Of a DNA stretch of 42,103 bases, positions 17,145 through 26,144 are shown piece by piece; position 1 is the stretch's first letter, and every line of letters starts with the position of its first letter. The notes beneath the pieces were generated by a model. It ran no database searches. It saw only the letters and a program-made list of their open reading frames with translations, and was not told the DNA's origin. This DNA comes from an uncultured Sphingomonadales bacterium (GTDB lineage: Bacteria > Pseudomonadota > Alphaproteobacteria > Sphingomonadales > Sphingomonadaceae), in assembly GCA_937870585.1 (NCBI GenBank), contig CALMZE010000033.1:1-42103 (forward strand), written 5' to 3'. Made by a program: the position numbers and the translations under genes.

Positions 17145-17642
17145 TTACTGATAGTTGACCGTCACGGTGTAGGAACCGGTATAGTCGCCTTCAGCCTGGT
17201 TCGCACCAACGCTCAGCGTGCCGCCAACGTTGAAGGAACCCGAACCGCCCGTGAGCGTCACGGTGGCAGCAGAGAAGGTCAGCGTGCCAACGCCCATCGA
17301 GTTCGCACCCGAAGTGACCGAGAACGGACCCGTGCCAGCAGCAACAGTGACGATCTGGCCGGCGGTGCCGGTGACGCCAAAGGCACCAGCGTTCGGCGTG
17401 CCGATGCAGGTGGTGACGCCGCAGGTGACGCCGCCCGAGGTGCTGACAACAACCGTGGCAGCCGAAGCCGACGGAACGATCACGCCGAAATCGAGGTCAG
17501 CCGTGCTGGTGACGGTGAGCGGCAGCAGAACCTTCGCGGTCGCGGTGCCCGTGCCGGTTGCGGCCTGAGCGGAAGCGGAACCGAGGAGCGCAACTGCGAC
17601 AACCGAAGCAGCAACCGCCGACTTGATAGCATTGAATTTCAT
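17145..17642 (-). CDS. DUF4402-like secreted fibre subunit (second subunit gene)
   Basis: 165 residues from ATG 17642, preceded by AGGGAAC. The signal peptide MKFNAIKSAVAASVVAVALL ends at AQAA. The mature protein is Gly/Thr/Ser/Val-rich and beta-stranded: PLTVTSTADLDFGVIVPSAS is the DUF4402 hallmark (a residue pattern around DLDFG near the N terminus). There is a Cys pair in TCGVTTC, and it ends in the strand GDYTGSYTVTVNYQ. It lacks catalytic residues and looks structural. A terminator follows it and a terminator-like hairpin lies in its leader, so its expression is probably set separately from its neighbours. Likely the major subunit (inference from position and terminator). Confidence 0.85.
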   Translation of the reverse strand: MKFNAIKSAVAASVVAVALLGSASAQAATGTGTATAKVLLPLTVTSTADLDFGVIVPSASAATVVVSTSGGVTCGVTTCIGTPNAGAFGVTGTAGQIVTVAAGTGPFSVTSGANSMGVGTLTFSAATVTLTGGSGSFNVGGTLSVGANQAEGDYTGSYTVTVNYQ

Positions 17643-17660
17643 GACTGTTCCCTTGCGTTT

Positions 17661-17686
17661 AAAAAATTCGCCATTCCCTGAATGGC
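17661..17686 (-). terminator. Terminator-like hairpin in the leader of the second subunit gene
   Basis: On the minus strand, GCCATTC (17686-17680) pairs perfectly with GAATGGC (17676-17670) over a 3-base loop; GAA and then TTTTTT (17666-17661) follow. It lies about 19 bases before the ATG at 17642 and about 120 bases after the stop of the first subunit gene. It could end the first subunit transcript or work as an attenuator. Confidence 0.6.
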
Positions 17687-17804
17687 TTGCCGTCCCCTTC
17701 GGACCTCCACCATTCATGATTGGCTTTTGGGGCCGACTCTTTCAGATTTTGCTTTCAAGCTTGGTTAACAGCGCGTTTATTCTCAGGACCGTTCGAGCAG
17801 AGCT

Positions 17805-18287
17805 TCATTCGTAATCGGCTGTAATCGCAAAGTTTCCCTTGAACTCGCCATTGTCCGCTTCGTCGGCGCGGAAGCTGCCGGCAAAGGGAAAGGAGAACTG
17901 GCCAAGCGCATCGAGCGTGATGACCGGCGCCACCGATGCCGTGAAGACCGCCGCCACCGCCTTGTTGCCCTGGCGCGCGCGCATCGTGATCTTGTCTGGC
18001 AGGCCAATCCGCACCCGCGCAAAGGGGCGACCGGAAATCCGCGCCCGCCCGGTGAAATAGGTGCTGCCCACCACAACCAGCCCGCCGGTGGTACGCCGCA
18101 CGCCCGTCACCGGGTCCAGTTCGATCGTGCCGCCGCCGCGCGCATCGTGCGCCGCCGTGCCAAAGCTGATGTCTGAATCGATCGTGACATTCAGGCCGCC
18201 GCCCTGCTGCGCGCAGGCGGGCATGGCTATGCCCAAGGCGAGGCACAATGCCGCAACCAGAGTCAGTCCTGTCAGTCCGCGTTTCAT
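17805..18287 (-). CDS. DUF4402-like secreted fibre subunit (first subunit gene)
   Basis: 160 residues from ATG 18287. A signal peptide runs to about ACAQ (24-27). It matches the second subunit in plan: an early LNVTIDSDISFGTAA strand corresponds to the DLDFG region, followed by repeated beta strands and a final strand GEFKGNFAITADYE that mirrors the other's GDYTGSYTVTVNYQ. Sequence identity to the second subunit is low apart from these ends, so it may be a tip or minor subunit. It is the first gene of the four-gene fibre operon; the 120 bp upstream are shared with the divergent penicillin-binding protein gene. Confidence 0.8.
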   Translation of the reverse strand: MKRGLTGLTLVAALCLALGIAMPACAQQGGGLNVTIDSDISFGTAAHDARGGGTIELDPVTGVRRTTGGLVVVGSTYFTGRARISGRPFARVRIGLPDKITMRARQGNKAVAAVFTASVAPVITLDALGQFSFPFAGSFRADEADNGEFKGNFAITADYE

Positions 18288-18407
18288 GGCTGCAAATTTA
18301 AAAGGCCAGCCTCAACAAAGGGTTAATCAGGCGTGAATCGGGGCCGGGCGAATCGCGACAAGCAGCGCTTGCCCATATTCCAGCGAATCGCTAGACCATA
18401 AGGCAGC

Positions 18408-20390
18408 ATGGCGAAGCGCAAGAAATCCCCACCCCCCGCACAGCGCGGCTGGTTCGCGCGGATGGTGCGTTATGGACTCTATGCGACGCTGCTGGGGCTG
18501 ATCATTCTGGGCGTCACGGTGGCCACGGTCTGGTCCTCACTGCCCGGCTATTCCGAAATGCGCCAATCCCCCAATGGCCAGATGGTGCGCGTCCGCGCGG
18601 TTGATGGCACAGTGATCGTGGCGATGGGGCCGGTCTATGGCGAATGGATTGCCTATAAGAACATTCCCAGGCCCATGCTGGACGCCATGGTTTCGGTCGA
18701 AGACCGGCGCTTCCGCAGCCATCCCGGCATTGATCCCATCGGCATTGCCCGTTCGATTATGGTTCGGGTGCAGGAAGGCCGTTGGAAGCAGGGCGGCTCC
18801 ACCATCACCCAGCAGCTGGCGCGCAACATCTTCCTCAACAACAACAAGAATTTCGGGCGGAAAGCGCGCGAGATTGTGTATGCGCTGGCGCTGGAGGCCA
18901 AGTTCAGCAAGGATCAGATCCTCGAACTCTATCTCAACCGTGTCTATTTTGGCGGCGGCGCTTACGGGATTGATGCCGCCAGCCGCAAGTTCTTCGGCCA
19001 TCCGGCACAAACGCTCGATCTGGCCGAATCGGCGATCATTGCCGGGCTGGTCAAGGCACCCTCCAGCTATTCCCCCACGGCCGATGCCAAGGCGGCCATA
19101 GGCCGCGCGGGCGTGGTGCTCGAAGCGATGACCAAGGCGGGCGTGCTGACGCCGATGGAGGCCGCGCGGGTTCGCCCGCAGGATGTGAAGCTCGCCCCGG
19201 AAGCCAAGCAGAACAGCGTGCGGTATTTCACCGACTGGGCCTTGCCTGAACTCGAAACACTTATCGACGAGACGGACGAGCCCATTGATGTCTGGACCAC
19301 GCTGGACCTCAAGATGCAGAGCGCAGCCGATGCGGCAATCCGCAGCAATGTGCCCGGTGGTGTTCAGGGCGCACTGGTGGCGATGGACCGCGATGGCGCG
19401 GTGCGGGCGATGGTAGGCGGCACCGATTATGTCACCTCCATCTACAACCGCTCAACCCAGGCCGTCCGCCAGCCCGGATCGGCGTTCAAGCTGTTCGTCT
19501 ATCTTGCCGCGCTCGAAGCGGGCTTTACCGTCAATTCCAAAGTGGTGGATGAGCCGGTGGAAATTGGCGGGTGGAGCCCCAAGAACAGCAGCGGGCGTTT
19601 TTCAGGCGAAATCGATCTGCGCACCGCCTTTGCCTATTCGATCAATCCCGTGGCCGCGAAACTGGGCAGCGAGGTTGGCACCTCCGCCATTGCGGACATG
19701 GCCCGCCGCTTTGGCATTTCAACGCCGCTCAACACGCATCCTTCCATGGTGCTGGGCACGGCGGACGTTCGTCTGCTCGATATGACGCGCGCCTATGCGG
19801 GCGTTGCCGCCAAGGGCGTTGCCCTGTCTCCCTATGGCATTGTCAAGGTGACGACGGACAAGGGGCGCGTCCTCTATACGCACCGGGGCGATCTTTCGAA
19901 GCAGGTGATTGCGCCGCACGTCTCTGGCCAGATGATCGATCTGCTGCAAACCGCCGTTAACACCGGCACGGGCAAGGCGGCCTCCATCGGTCGCCCGGCG
20001 GCGGGCAAGACCGGCACGACCTCATCCAACAAGGATGGCTGGTTCATGGGCTTTTCCAGCGGGCTGACAACGGGCGTGTGGATGGGCCGCGACGATGCGA
20101 AGCCAGTGCGCGATCTTCAGGGCGGACGCGCTCCGGCTAAGGCCTGGGCCGCGTTCATGCGCGTGGCGGTGGCGGGCCGCAAGGTCGAGCCGTTCGATAC
20201 CAATGTGAAACTGCCCGAATGGCAGCTGGAAACCGATGAGGAAGCCTATTTCGGTGATCCGGACAATGGCGCTTTCGTGGATGAGGGCGGCGATCCCCTG
20301 CCCGCGCCCGAAGGCCAGCCCGATCCCAATGGTGGCGATTCAGGCCCGCAGACGATGGAAGAACTTCTCGAAGAGCAAGCGCCGAACTAG
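18408..20390 (+). CDS. Class A penicillin-binding protein (GT51 glycosyltransferase + transpeptidase)
   Basis: 660 residues. One transmembrane helix (about 20-42), then the GT51 domain with catalytic SVEDRRFRSHPGID (Glu98) and GGSTITQQLARN (129-140). The transpeptidase domain has SAFK (Ser358-Lys361), SIN (411-413) and KTGT (534-537). All active-site motifs are intact, so it should polymerise and cross-link peptidoglycan. The C-terminal tail (about 600-660) is acidic and Pro/Gly-rich. It is shorter than E. coli PBP1a and lacks its OB-like insert, fitting the compact PBP1A-family proteins of alphaproteobacteria. Stand-alone gene. Confidence 0.93.
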   Translation: MAKRKKSPPPAQRGWFARMVRYGLYATLLGLIILGVTVATVWSSLPGYSEMRQSPNGQMVRVRAVDGTVIVAMGPVYGEWIAYKNIPRPMLDAMVSVEDRRFRSHPGIDPIGIARSIMVRVQEGRWKQGGSTITQQLARNIFLNNNKNFGRKAREIVYALALEAKFSKDQILELYLNRVYFGGGAYGIDAASRKFFGHPAQTLDLAESAIIAGLVKAPSSYSPTADAKAAIGRAGVVLEAMTKAGVLTPMEAARVRPQDVKLAPEAKQNSVRYFTDWALPELETLIDETDEPIDVWTTLDLKMQSAADAAIRSNVPGGVQGALVAMDRDGAVRAMVGGTDYVTSIYNRSTQAVRQPGSAFKLFVYLAALEAGFTVNSKVVDEPVEIGGWSPKNSSGRFSGEIDLRTAFAYSINPVAAKLGSEVGTSAIADMARRFGISTPLNTHPSMVLGTADVRLLDMTRAYAGVAAKGVALSPYGIVKVTTDKGRVLYTHRGDLSKQVIAPHVSGQMIDLLQTAVNTGTGKAASIGRPAAGKTGTTSSNKDGWFMGFSSGLTTGVWMGRDDAKPVRDLQGGRAPAKAWAAFMRVAVAGRKVEPFDTNVKLPEWQLETDEEAYFGDPDNGAFVDEGGDPLPAPEGQPDPNGGDSGPQTMEELLEEQAPN

Positions 20391-20617
20391 GATCGGACGA
20401 TTCGAGGGCCACTCATCCTGATCTTCTGAGAAGGTCGGCATCCTGTGGTATAGAGCATGTTGACCTATGCCTGAATCACGCAAACAGGCGATGGGCTTGT
20501 TACCTGCAAGAGGGTTTGGCCATCATTTCAAAGAAGAAGGCGGCGGCGCGAGCGAGTTGAACACAACATTTTAAGCCATGATACGTACTAGACAAGTCAA
20601 CCGTTGGGGATGACTTC
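20391..20617. other. Intergenic region before the SWIM module
   Basis: 227 bp with no gene seen. A possible promoter for the SWIM gene is TTGAAC at 20557-20562 with an AT-rich ATACGT at 20581-20586 (18-base spacer). TGGGGA at 20605-20610 is a Shine-Dalgarno for the GTG start at 20618. I looked here for a copy of the tRNA-Ala 3' end as an attachment site and found none. Confidence 0.4.
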
Positions 20618-21988
20618 GTGGCAAACGCTCTTGAATATACATATCGTTATGACCGAGCCTCCCTTGTAGAGCGGGGCTCATCAAGATCACAGCACATCGC
20701 GCTGGCCACCAGCAATTCAGATCATTCGCCCGCATATTTCTTCGAAGGCGCACTTCGCAAACCCAAACTGACCGGGCAGCTGCTCTTTACACTCAGCGAG
20801 ATCATACGCGCCCGATTCTGGGAGCCGATTCCCATGGGTTACGCGCTATACGACCCTGTCCTGACCAGCCACCCTGACATTTTGCGGCTGGAAGGCTTCA
20901 GCGGCTGCGGTGGCGTTTATGCCCGTGCTGATCTGCCCGCAGGGCTGTTCGATGGCGAAACGCGGGGCAGAGGCACCACCAATGTCGACTTCAATGAGGA
21001 ACTCCGGCGCGGCCTGCTGGCCTTGCGCGATGGCGAACATGCGCAGTTGTCCATAGGCGCGGAAGAGGTTGTGCTGACCCGTAGCAATCACAGCATAGTC
21101 GAGAAAAAGGTCAAACTCCCACTGCGGTGGATCAAAGGCTTCAGCGAAGCGCAGGCCTACCTTGCTTGTCTCAAACCGCAGGATGAAGTCAGCGCCGCCG
21201 ATGCCCTGCGCCTTGTGCGTGCACTCCCGCAGGCGCCAAGTCGTCGACATTCTGCCAATATCGTCCTGGGATCTGGCGGCTTCCGGATCACGCAGCGCCC
21301 GACCCGAAACAGCGTTCCTGTGAGCGGTACACATCGGCTCAAATTGCTCGAACCTCTGATACATCATGCGCGCACGCTTCGTGTTTGGCTCGATCCGAAA
21401 AGCGGTGCAAGCGGATGGGAGTTATGTTTCGAGGAAGGATCCTTCTTCCTCTTGTTGAGCCCGGAATTGCATCGCGGATTTTCAGGCGAAGGCCAGATAC
21501 TCCACGCGCTTGCCCGCCCCCCGTCAGCCAGCCTCGTCGCTGAAGTGCGTGCCAGGCTCGCATGGCAATCCTTGATTGAACCTGATTCGATTGCCACGGC
21601 TCTAGACGCGCAGCCAGATGCTGTCGAAGCCGCCCTGGCTGTGCTTGGCAGCCAGGGTCTGGTCGGCTTTGACGCGGCCGCCGGGCGCTATTTCCACCGT
21701 GAATTGCCCTTCAACCTTGCGCAGGTCGAAGCAACACAACCGCGCCTCACATCTGCACGCAAATTGGTCGCAGCGCGGGCAATTCGTGCCGTCTTGGGCG
21801 GCAAGCCAGGCGAGCGGACGTTTGAAGTGAAAGGCAGTGAGACCGTACACCGTGTCCGCCTCACCGAGCAGGGCGAAAAATGCACCTGCCCATGGTTCAG
21901 CAAACATCAGGGCCAACGCGGCCCGTGCAAACATATCCTTGCCGTTCAGATGATCGATACCGCCGAGAGAGAAGGATCTCCCGCATGA
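20618..21988 (+). CDS. SWIM zinc-finger protein
   Basis: 456 residues from GTG 20618, preceded by a GGGGA 7 bases upstream. The C-terminal SWIM motif is clear: Cys422-x-Cys424 ... Cys437-x-His439 (CTC ... CKH). SWIM domains bind DNA or protein. The N-terminal 400 residues are not recognised. In E. coli the SWIM protein YehQ sits with a MoxR-type ATPase, a VWA protein and a large helical protein; here only a large helical partner follows, overlapping by ATGA. GC is lower than in flanking genes: I counted 35 of 60 bases in one line of the partner gene against 43 of 60 in a line of the SDR gene. Function unknown. Confidence 0.85.
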   Translation: MANALEYTYRYDRASLVERGSSRSQHIALATSNSDHSPAYFFEGALRKPKLTGQLLFTLSEIIRARFWEPIPMGYALYDPVLTSHPDILRLEGFSGCGGVYARADLPAGLFDGETRGRGTTNVDFNEELRRGLLALRDGEHAQLSIGAEEVVLTRSNHSIVEKKVKLPLRWIKGFSEAQAYLACLKPQDEVSAADALRLVRALPQAPSRRHSANIVLGSGGFRITQRPTRNSVPVSGTHRLKLLEPLIHHARTLRVWLDPKSGASGWELCFEEGSFFLLLSPELHRGFSGEGQILHALARPPSASLVAEVRARLAWQSLIEPDSIATALDAQPDAVEAALAVLGSQGLVGFDAAAGRYFHRELPFNLAQVEATQPRLTSARKLVAARAIRAVLGGKPGERTFEVKGSETVHRVRLTEQGEKCTCPWFSKHQGQRGPCKHILAVQMIDTAEREGSPA

Positions 21989-24930
21989 CCCCCGATGAGC
22001 TCGAACAATTGGTGCTGGGTCAAGGCGCTTACGCCGAGCAGTCCATGGTGAGTGCGTTCAATGGCATGACAGAAGCCGAGCGTGCCAAGCTTTCCAAAGC
22101 GGCACAACAGCTCTTTACCCAGCTTGGAAAGCTCAAGCCCGATGCCCAAGCATCACAGGCGGTCATCGACTATATTGCCCATTATCTGGCCAATCTTCAT
22201 CCGGAGGACCGGGGTCGCACAGTGCCCGGAGCCTATGTGCGTGCGGCCCACGCCGTGCTGGCGCTCTGCCCGCTGACATGGGCCAAAAAGCCCGAGGTCA
22301 AAAGCTATGTCGGGGCTCAGTCCGTCCCCATGATCCTTTCGGAGCGAAAGCCCGCGTGGCTGACACAATGGGTCGAGGCCGATTTCGAAGGGGATTGGAC
22401 GTGGAGCCAGCTTCGGACCGAGACTGTCCGCGAATGGATGCGCCAGGGCATCTGCGAAAAGCCCGGTGTTGACGAATTTTCCAAAGCAATTGCCGACACT
22501 CTGGTGAGTCGATTCGCCTACGCAACAAGGTCCAAAGTCGCTCTGCAATCGCCGTTCCTGGCAGAGCCAGACCTGATTGAGTACATCCCGGATTTTTTCC
22601 GCATCGATTGCAATGCATTCAAGAAGGAACAGTATAATCCTTCCGGTCAGGATCATATCCCGAACCTGCCCCATGCCATCGTCGCCCTTGTTGAGCAGAG
22701 GTATCTGGACCGCGACGAAATGATCGATCTGACGTTCGAGGGACTCGCCAGCGACAAGCTGTTGCGCAACTCCAAATCGGGTCTGATCGAATTTCTGGCG
22801 CTTTCAGCTGTCACTCCGGAGGAAAAGGCGGCCCGGCAGGACCGGTTGTTTGAGCTGCTTTCCAGCCCTGTTCCCCATGTTCGCAAATTCGCACTTGATG
22901 AAATCGCGATGCTCGAAAAAGGCGAGCGTCTCGATACTGAAAAGACGCTATGCGAGGTGCCGTTGCTCTTCTCGCAAGACGGCAAGGGCACCGCCATTTC
23001 TGCGCTCAAGTTGCTCGACCGGATGGCCCGGCGCGCAATCAAGCAAAAAGCTGACCCGGCATCTGCCTTGAATGCTATTGCTGAAGGGCTGCGCCATGCC
23101 CATTGTGATGTTCAGGCGCACACGATCGCGCTGCTTGGAGTCCATGCAAAGCTTCTGAGCGACGAGCAGTGGCAGACAGTTCGGCAATATGGTGATTTCA
23201 TCGATCAAACCAGATTGACCGATCTGGACAGTCTATTGGCGCTGTCTGGCTCCACATCTCTTGCGCGAAACAGCGGGCCAGTGATGCCTGCCAGCTATGC
23301 TCCGCAGACCTGCGCCATTCTGGAAAGCCGCGTCTTGTTTGAGGAGAACCGCATCCAACCGATCACCGATCTGGACGATTTGATCGACACCATCCTGCGC
23401 TGCCTGGAATATGTGGATACGCCTGACCATATCGAGCGCATCATCGACGGCATCAGTCGCCTTGCCGATCAGCGTCCGCCCGATTTTGAACGCCGCATCG
23501 CCCCCCTGCGCAAACGCATTGAAGATGATCGCTGGACAGGCAACGGTCTTTCGACCGTGCTGCAACGTCTGATAGAATATCCGTCCGATGCGGTGGCGCA
23601 GTTGGTGCAGGTCTGGGCAGGGATGGTAGATGCCAAAGATATCGAGGCACCACATGAAGCGCCCGATTATCACCCTTTCCTGACGATGAAGGCGCATTTG
23701 AAACACCTTTTCTTCGACGTATCGAGCAAAAGGGCGTCTCCACTCCTTTCGTTTCCCACGCATCACGGGGGATGGATTGATCCGGTTGAGTGGGTGGCTC
23801 GCCTGCATGAGCGCCCCTATGCGAAACTGGATTTTCTGCGATCATTGGCTCGGCTGGCTCCTGACAACCGGGCCGCAGCGCTCATAGAGGCGGCTGCGCT
23901 TGAAGGCGAAACGGGTCGCATCGCGCGGTTTGCCTTGGGCGGAGATGAACAACCCAAGAGCTTGGGCACAGACGATTATGACCTGTGGATCACAGCCGCA
24001 CGTTGCCGAGACCCGATGGGCGACTGGAGCGGTCTTGCAGCAAAGATGGGGGTCGATGATCCATGGCCCGGCGGTGCCAGGCCGGCCGAATACCACCCGC
24101 ACATCTATTCGTTCACATGGGGAGCGCACAACACTGTTGCGGTGCATTTCAAAGTTCTGGCTGAGGAATGGATTAAGAAACAAGGCGTTTGGAAATCCTC
24201 TGCCAACGGACATCCTATGGCAAGCGAGTTCAGGGGGCCATTGGACGACTCGTTCATAAAGGCCCGCATGATCGAGAGCCAACCATTTGCCGCACTCCAT
24301 AGCTATCCTGGAGAGGCGCATGACTGGGCGCTTGGTATTCTCTGGGTTCAGCAATGGCTGGGCTACCAGTGCCCCCTTGATCCGCGTCCAGCGTGCATCA
24401 AGGGAGCAAAACTCGCTTTCCTTGGAATGGATGACCGCAATCCGGAACTGCGCGGGATGTTCGATGTGCTGTTTTGTCCCGGTCACGACTGGGGCGAAGA
24501 AGCCCATGCGCTTGCCGCCATGGGTCTGGCCGTACGCGAAACCGAAGCGAGCAGACTTGCCATTGATGCCATCACAGATGCAATTGATCGGCGCGTGTTC
24601 GACCCGAGCATTTTCGCAACATTCTTCCTCAAATCTGCCATGGTTGAATTGATGAAGCTTAATCGTGTCGCTGCGGCGCTGCTCCATGTGGTCGCGGTTT
24701 CGCCAATACACGCAGCGGCCATTTCAAGCGCGCTACAGCTTTGGCTCGCCGAATTCGATTTAGGCAAACGCGGTTCGCACGAGCTCCTCTCAGTTCTCGA
24801 TCAAGCTCACGCGTCCGCTACGCTAACCCTGAGTGAGGCCATTGCCGATAAACTGAGCCGGGCTAAGGGCAGCAGCAAGACGGCGAAGCTGGCCAAATCG
24901 ATCTTGGCGCGAGCTGGAATGGCCGCTTAG
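21985..24930 (+). CDS. Large helical (HEAT-like) protein paired with SWIM protein
   Basis: 981 residues from ATG 21985, which overlaps the SWIM stop (ATGA). An in-frame reading from 21880 is rejected because it runs inside the SWIM coding sequence. The N terminus MTPDELEQLVLGQGAY with MTEAERAKLSKAAQQLF resembles the start of DUF6493-type proteins (from memory, not verified). The rest is predicted helical with HEAT-like pairs such as VPHVRKFALDEIAMLEKGE. No nuclease, ATPase or membrane motif is visible. Tight coupling suggests a physical complex with the SWIM protein. It ends 57 bases from the tRNA-Ala 3' end. A role in a conflict or stress system is possible by analogy with MoxR-VWA-SWIM clusters, but neither MoxR nor VWA is present. 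Confidence 0.75.
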   Translation: MTPDELEQLVLGQGAYAEQSMVSAFNGMTEAERAKLSKAAQQLFTQLGKLKPDAQASQAVIDYIAHYLANLHPEDRGRTVPGAYVRAAHAVLALCPLTWAKKPEVKSYVGAQSVPMILSERKPAWLTQWVEADFEGDWTWSQLRTETVREWMRQGICEKPGVDEFSKAIADTLVSRFAYATRSKVALQSPFLAEPDLIEYIPDFFRIDCNAFKKEQYNPSGQDHIPNLPHAIVALVEQRYLDRDEMIDLTFEGLASDKLLRNSKSGLIEFLALSAVTPEEKAARQDRLFELLSSPVPHVRKFALDEIAMLEKGERLDTEKTLCEVPLLFSQDGKGTAISALKLLDRMARRAIKQKADPASALNAIAEGLRHAHCDVQAHTIALLGVHAKLLSDEQWQTVRQYGDFIDQTRLTDLDSLLALSGSTSLARNSGPVMPASYAPQTCAILESRVLFEENRIQPITDLDDLIDTILRCLEYVDTPDHIERIIDGISRLADQRPPDFERRIAPLRKRIEDDRWTGNGLSTVLQRLIEYPSDAVAQLVQVWAGMVDAKDIEAPHEAPDYHPFLTMKAHLKHLFFDVSSKRASPLLSFPTHHGGWIDPVEWVARLHERPYAKLDFLRSLARLAPDNRAAALIEAAALEGETGRIARFALGGDEQPKSLGTDDYDLWITAARCRDPMGDWSGLAAKMGVDDPWPGGARPAEYHPHIYSFTWGAHNTVAVHFKVLAEEWIKKQGVWKSSANGHPMASEFRGPLDDSFIKARMIESQPFAALHSYPGEAHDWALGILWVQQWLGYQCPLDPRPACIKGAKLAFLGMDDRNPELRGMFDVLFCPGHDWGEEAHALAAMGLAVRETEASRLAIDAITDAIDRRVFDPSIFATFFLKSAMVELMKLNRVAAALLHVVAVSPIHAAAISSALQLWLAEFDLGKRGSHELLSVLDQAHASATLTLSEAIADKLSRAKGSSKTAKLAKSILARAGMAA

Positions 24931-24987
24931 AGTATCGGTGATGGACAGTGACGCGCCCCGCCGCTTCAAAGCCTTGTAGAACACGGA

Positions 24988-25063
<76 letters not shown>

Positions 25064-25149
25064 GCACCCGGTCATCTGCGGGCATCAAGCGCCGCGATGG
25101 GGGCTGCCTTAGCGCCGTGCGAAACGGCTTGCAATGGGGAATCAACGTC

Positions 25150-25178
25150 TTGTCACGCGTGACCACTCTGCCTAGCCT
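25150..25178 (+). promoter_or_regulatory. Promoter with overlapping 12-bp palindrome upstream of SDR gene
   Basis: TTGTCA (25150-25155), 17-base spacer, TAGCCT (25173-25178). The perfect palindrome GTCACGCGTGAC (25152-25163) overlaps the -35 and would place a bound dimer over the polymerase site, so it is a candidate repressor operator. Confidence 0.45.
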
Positions 25179-25205
25179 GTGCCTGAGAAATCACAGGAGA
25201 GCATG

Positions 25206-25982
25206 ATGGCAGGTGAACTGGATGGGCGCATTGCACTGGTAACGGGTGCCTCGCGCGGGATTGGCGAAGCGACGGCGCGGGCGCTGGCGGCAGCAGGCGC
25301 AAAGGTCGTCCTCACCGATCTGGCTGATACGCAGGATCTGGCGGCTGAACTGGGCGGCATCGCGCACCGGCAGGATGTGACGAAGGAAGAGGATTGGGTG
25401 GAGACGATGGCCTTCATCCGCGCGGAAGCGGGCGGGCTCGACATTCTCGTCAACAATGCGGGCGTTTTTCTCGCCAAGCCGATTACAGAGACCACGATCG
25501 AGGAGTTCCGTTTCGTCCAGCAGGTCAATGTCGAAGGCGTATTTCTGGGCATCAAGCACGCGATTCCACTGCTCGCCGAACGCGCGCCCAAATGGCGCGG
25601 CGGGGCTTCGATCATCAATCTCTCATCGGTGGCGGGCCTGCGCGGTTCGGCGCTAGTGAGCGCCTATAATGCCTCCAAGGGTGCAGTGAAGCTGCTGACC
25701 AAGGGCGCGGCGATTGAACTGGCGGCGGCGCGTATCCGCGTCAATTCGGTCCATCCCGGTATTATCGAAACCGATATGGGGCGCGGTCTCGTCCATGATT
25801 TCGCGCAGGCTGGCGGAGCGGGTGACAATGAAACGCGCGACCAGCTCTCGCAGATGCATCCGCTGGGGCGCTTTGGCGATGCTGTGGATGTGGCGAACGC
25901 AATTGCCTATCTCGCGTCTGATCGCGCGGCGTTCATGACGGGTAGCGAGATGGTTGTCGATGGCGGGATGACGGCGCGGTAG
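25206..25982 (+). CDS. Short-chain dehydrogenase/reductase (SDR)
   Basis: 258 residues from ATG 25206. AGGAG at 25195-25199 is 6 bases before this ATG and 3 before the adjacent ATG 25203; the longer reading from 25179 lacks a site. Classical SDR: NAD(P)-binding TGASRGIG, NNAG in LVNNAGVF, catalytic Ser in NLSSVAG and YNASK. An acidic residue at the end of beta-2 (LTDLAD) favours NAD. Substrate unknown; related enzymes act on alcohols, steroids or cyclohexanol-type compounds. It is a single gene, followed by a nested inverted repeat. Confidence 0.92.
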   Translation: MAGELDGRIALVTGASRGIGEATARALAAAGAKVVLTDLADTQDLAAELGGIAHRQDVTKEEDWVETMAFIRAEAGGLDILVNNAGVFLAKPITETTIEEFRFVQQVNVEGVFLGIKHAIPLLAERAPKWRGGASIINLSSVAGLRGSALVSAYNASKGAVKLLTKGAAIELAAARIRVNSVHPGIIETDMGRGLVHDFAQAGGAGDNETRDQLSQMHPLGRFGDAVDVANAIAYLASDRAAFMTGSEMVVDGGMTAR

Positions 25983-25990
25983 GCGGTTTT

Positions 25991-26144
25991 TGGGTGCGCG
26001 CGAAGCCGCGAAGGCCGCGAAGCGGACATATCAATTTCCTTCTTCCTTGGTGTCTTTGCGGCTTGGTGTGAGAAAATTTGGCCTCGCACCAAGACACCAA
26101 GGCGTAATTTTGCTTCGCGGCCTTCGCGTCTTCGCGCGAACCCA
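25991..26144. repeat. Nested inverted repeats (outer CGCGAAG arms, inner CACCAAGACACC arms; copy 2)
   Basis: Outer arms 25991-26022 and 26113-26144 match at 30 of 32 positions as reverse complements (repeat of CGCGAAG). Inside lie CCTTGGTGTCTTTGCGGCTTGGTGTGAG (26045-26072) and its partner 26083-26102. The inner pair belongs to the same family as 2553-2598 and 35733-35796. The whole 154 bp fills most of the gap between the SDR and glcB genes. Confidence 0.85.

Noticed and set aside
20391..20617. Attachment-site copy of the tRNA-Ala 3' end
   Set aside because: No match to TGGTGGAGCTGAGCGG found by eye in this interval.
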